DNA of 49,454 bases, taken from contig JAQUPQ010000031.1 in the NCBI GenBank assembly GCA_028716525.1, positions 1-49,454 of the forward strand, written 5' to 3'. The DNA comes from Terriglobia bacterium. GTDB taxonomy: Bacteria; Acidobacteriota; Terriglobia; JAIQFV01. This document shows, one piece after another, positions 49,416 to 49,454 of the stretch. How positions within the stretch are numbered: position 1 is the first letter of the stretch; each line of letters starts with the position of its first letter. A program made the position numbers and the translations under genes. The notes under the pieces were generated by a model. The model worked only from the letters and a program-made list of their open reading frames with translations, did no database searches and was not told the DNA's origin.

Positions 49416-49454
49416 AACCGCAAGGGTTGCAGAGGAGGCGCCAAGCACGCAGAG
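49416..49454 (+). repeat. CGCAGAGG-type intergenic repeat at the window edge
   Basis: AACCGCAAGGGTTGCAGAGG and the following GGCGCCAAGCACGCAGAG continue to the window end. The same pattern occurs in reverse at 32406-32451 (on the minus strand CCGCAGAGGCGCAGAGGACG) and decayed at 33278-33311. Such repeats of about 10-bp units (x-CGCAGAG-x) are common between genes in metagenomic genomes of several phyla. Confidence 0.6.

Overview
The window looks like a chromosomal stretch of a Gram-negative soil- or sediment-type bacterium, most likely an Acidobacteriota member. The reasons are a lipid A/Kdo/heptose gene set (so an outer membrane with LPS), a fused E2-E1 2-oxoglutarate dehydrogenase of the Kgd type, a Cys-rich small protein and secreted proteins of a kind I associate with that phylum, an S46 dipeptidyl-peptidase, and many short structured intergenic repeats. 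This is inference from gene content; no rRNA or phylogenetic marker was compared.

Layout. 1-3242 (minus strand): a compact amino-acid operon, aroDE (fused dehydroquinate dehydratase/shikimate dehydrogenase), thrB, hisZ (cut by the window edge). 3363-4825: a secreted protein and a convergent Cys-rich zinc-binding-type protein. 5122-13017 (plus): an LPS core operon with a visible promoter: kdtA, lpxK, gmhB, rfaE1, rfaE2, a heptosyltransferase, then an ICMT-family membrane methyltransferase, a DUF3108 protein and a cupin-like protein. 13408-17085: the 1225-residue Kgd-type enzyme of the TCA cycle. 17096-17527 (minus): a hicAB toxin-antitoxin pair whose toxin gene looks dead. 17671-23876: an exporter operon like E. 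coli ybiH-ybhGFSR (TetR regulator, HlyD-type periplasmic adaptor, two ABC ATPases, two ABC-2 permeases), with a near-consensus promoter abutting a perfect 16-bp palindromic operator. 23965-26423: a secreted SGNH hydrolase and an S9-type peptidase.

26702-31583 is the most interesting locus. An OpuC-like ATPase and a fused permease/solute-binding protein (the EgtV/EgtU architecture known for ergothioneine uptake) lie directly upstream of egtB and egtD, the two core genes of ergothioneine biosynthesis. Uptake and synthesis would then sit in one gene cluster. The locus is bracketed by two 67-nt direct repeats that differ at only two positions, and those two changes are compensatory in a hairpin stem.

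31659-36195: a small zinc-ribbon protein, a large repeat island, an NADPH-dependent FMN reductase, an S46 peptidase with DPP7-like specificity, a terminator, and a CAU-anticodon tRNA (probably Ile2). 36637-40217 (minus): six small genes, four of them for secreted proteins of unknown role. 40625-45952 (plus): an ECF-type sigma factor with a small membrane partner, and various small membrane or soluble proteins. 46141-49365: a purine-oxidation cluster: 8-oxoguanine-deaminase-like amidohydrolase, molybdenum-hydroxylase FAD subunit and 2Fe-2S subunit; the large Mo subunit is not in the window.

Several dispersed repeat families occur in the intergenic spaces: a GGTAGC-headed hairpin (about eight copies), an inverted repeat GGGGACAGACACCT with variable loop (two full copies and one decayed arm), GGAGTGCG...CGCTTTGG modules, CGCAGAGG-type repeats and an AGTGGCGAGTGA inverted repeat. 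No CRISPR array, phage or intact insertion sequence was seen.
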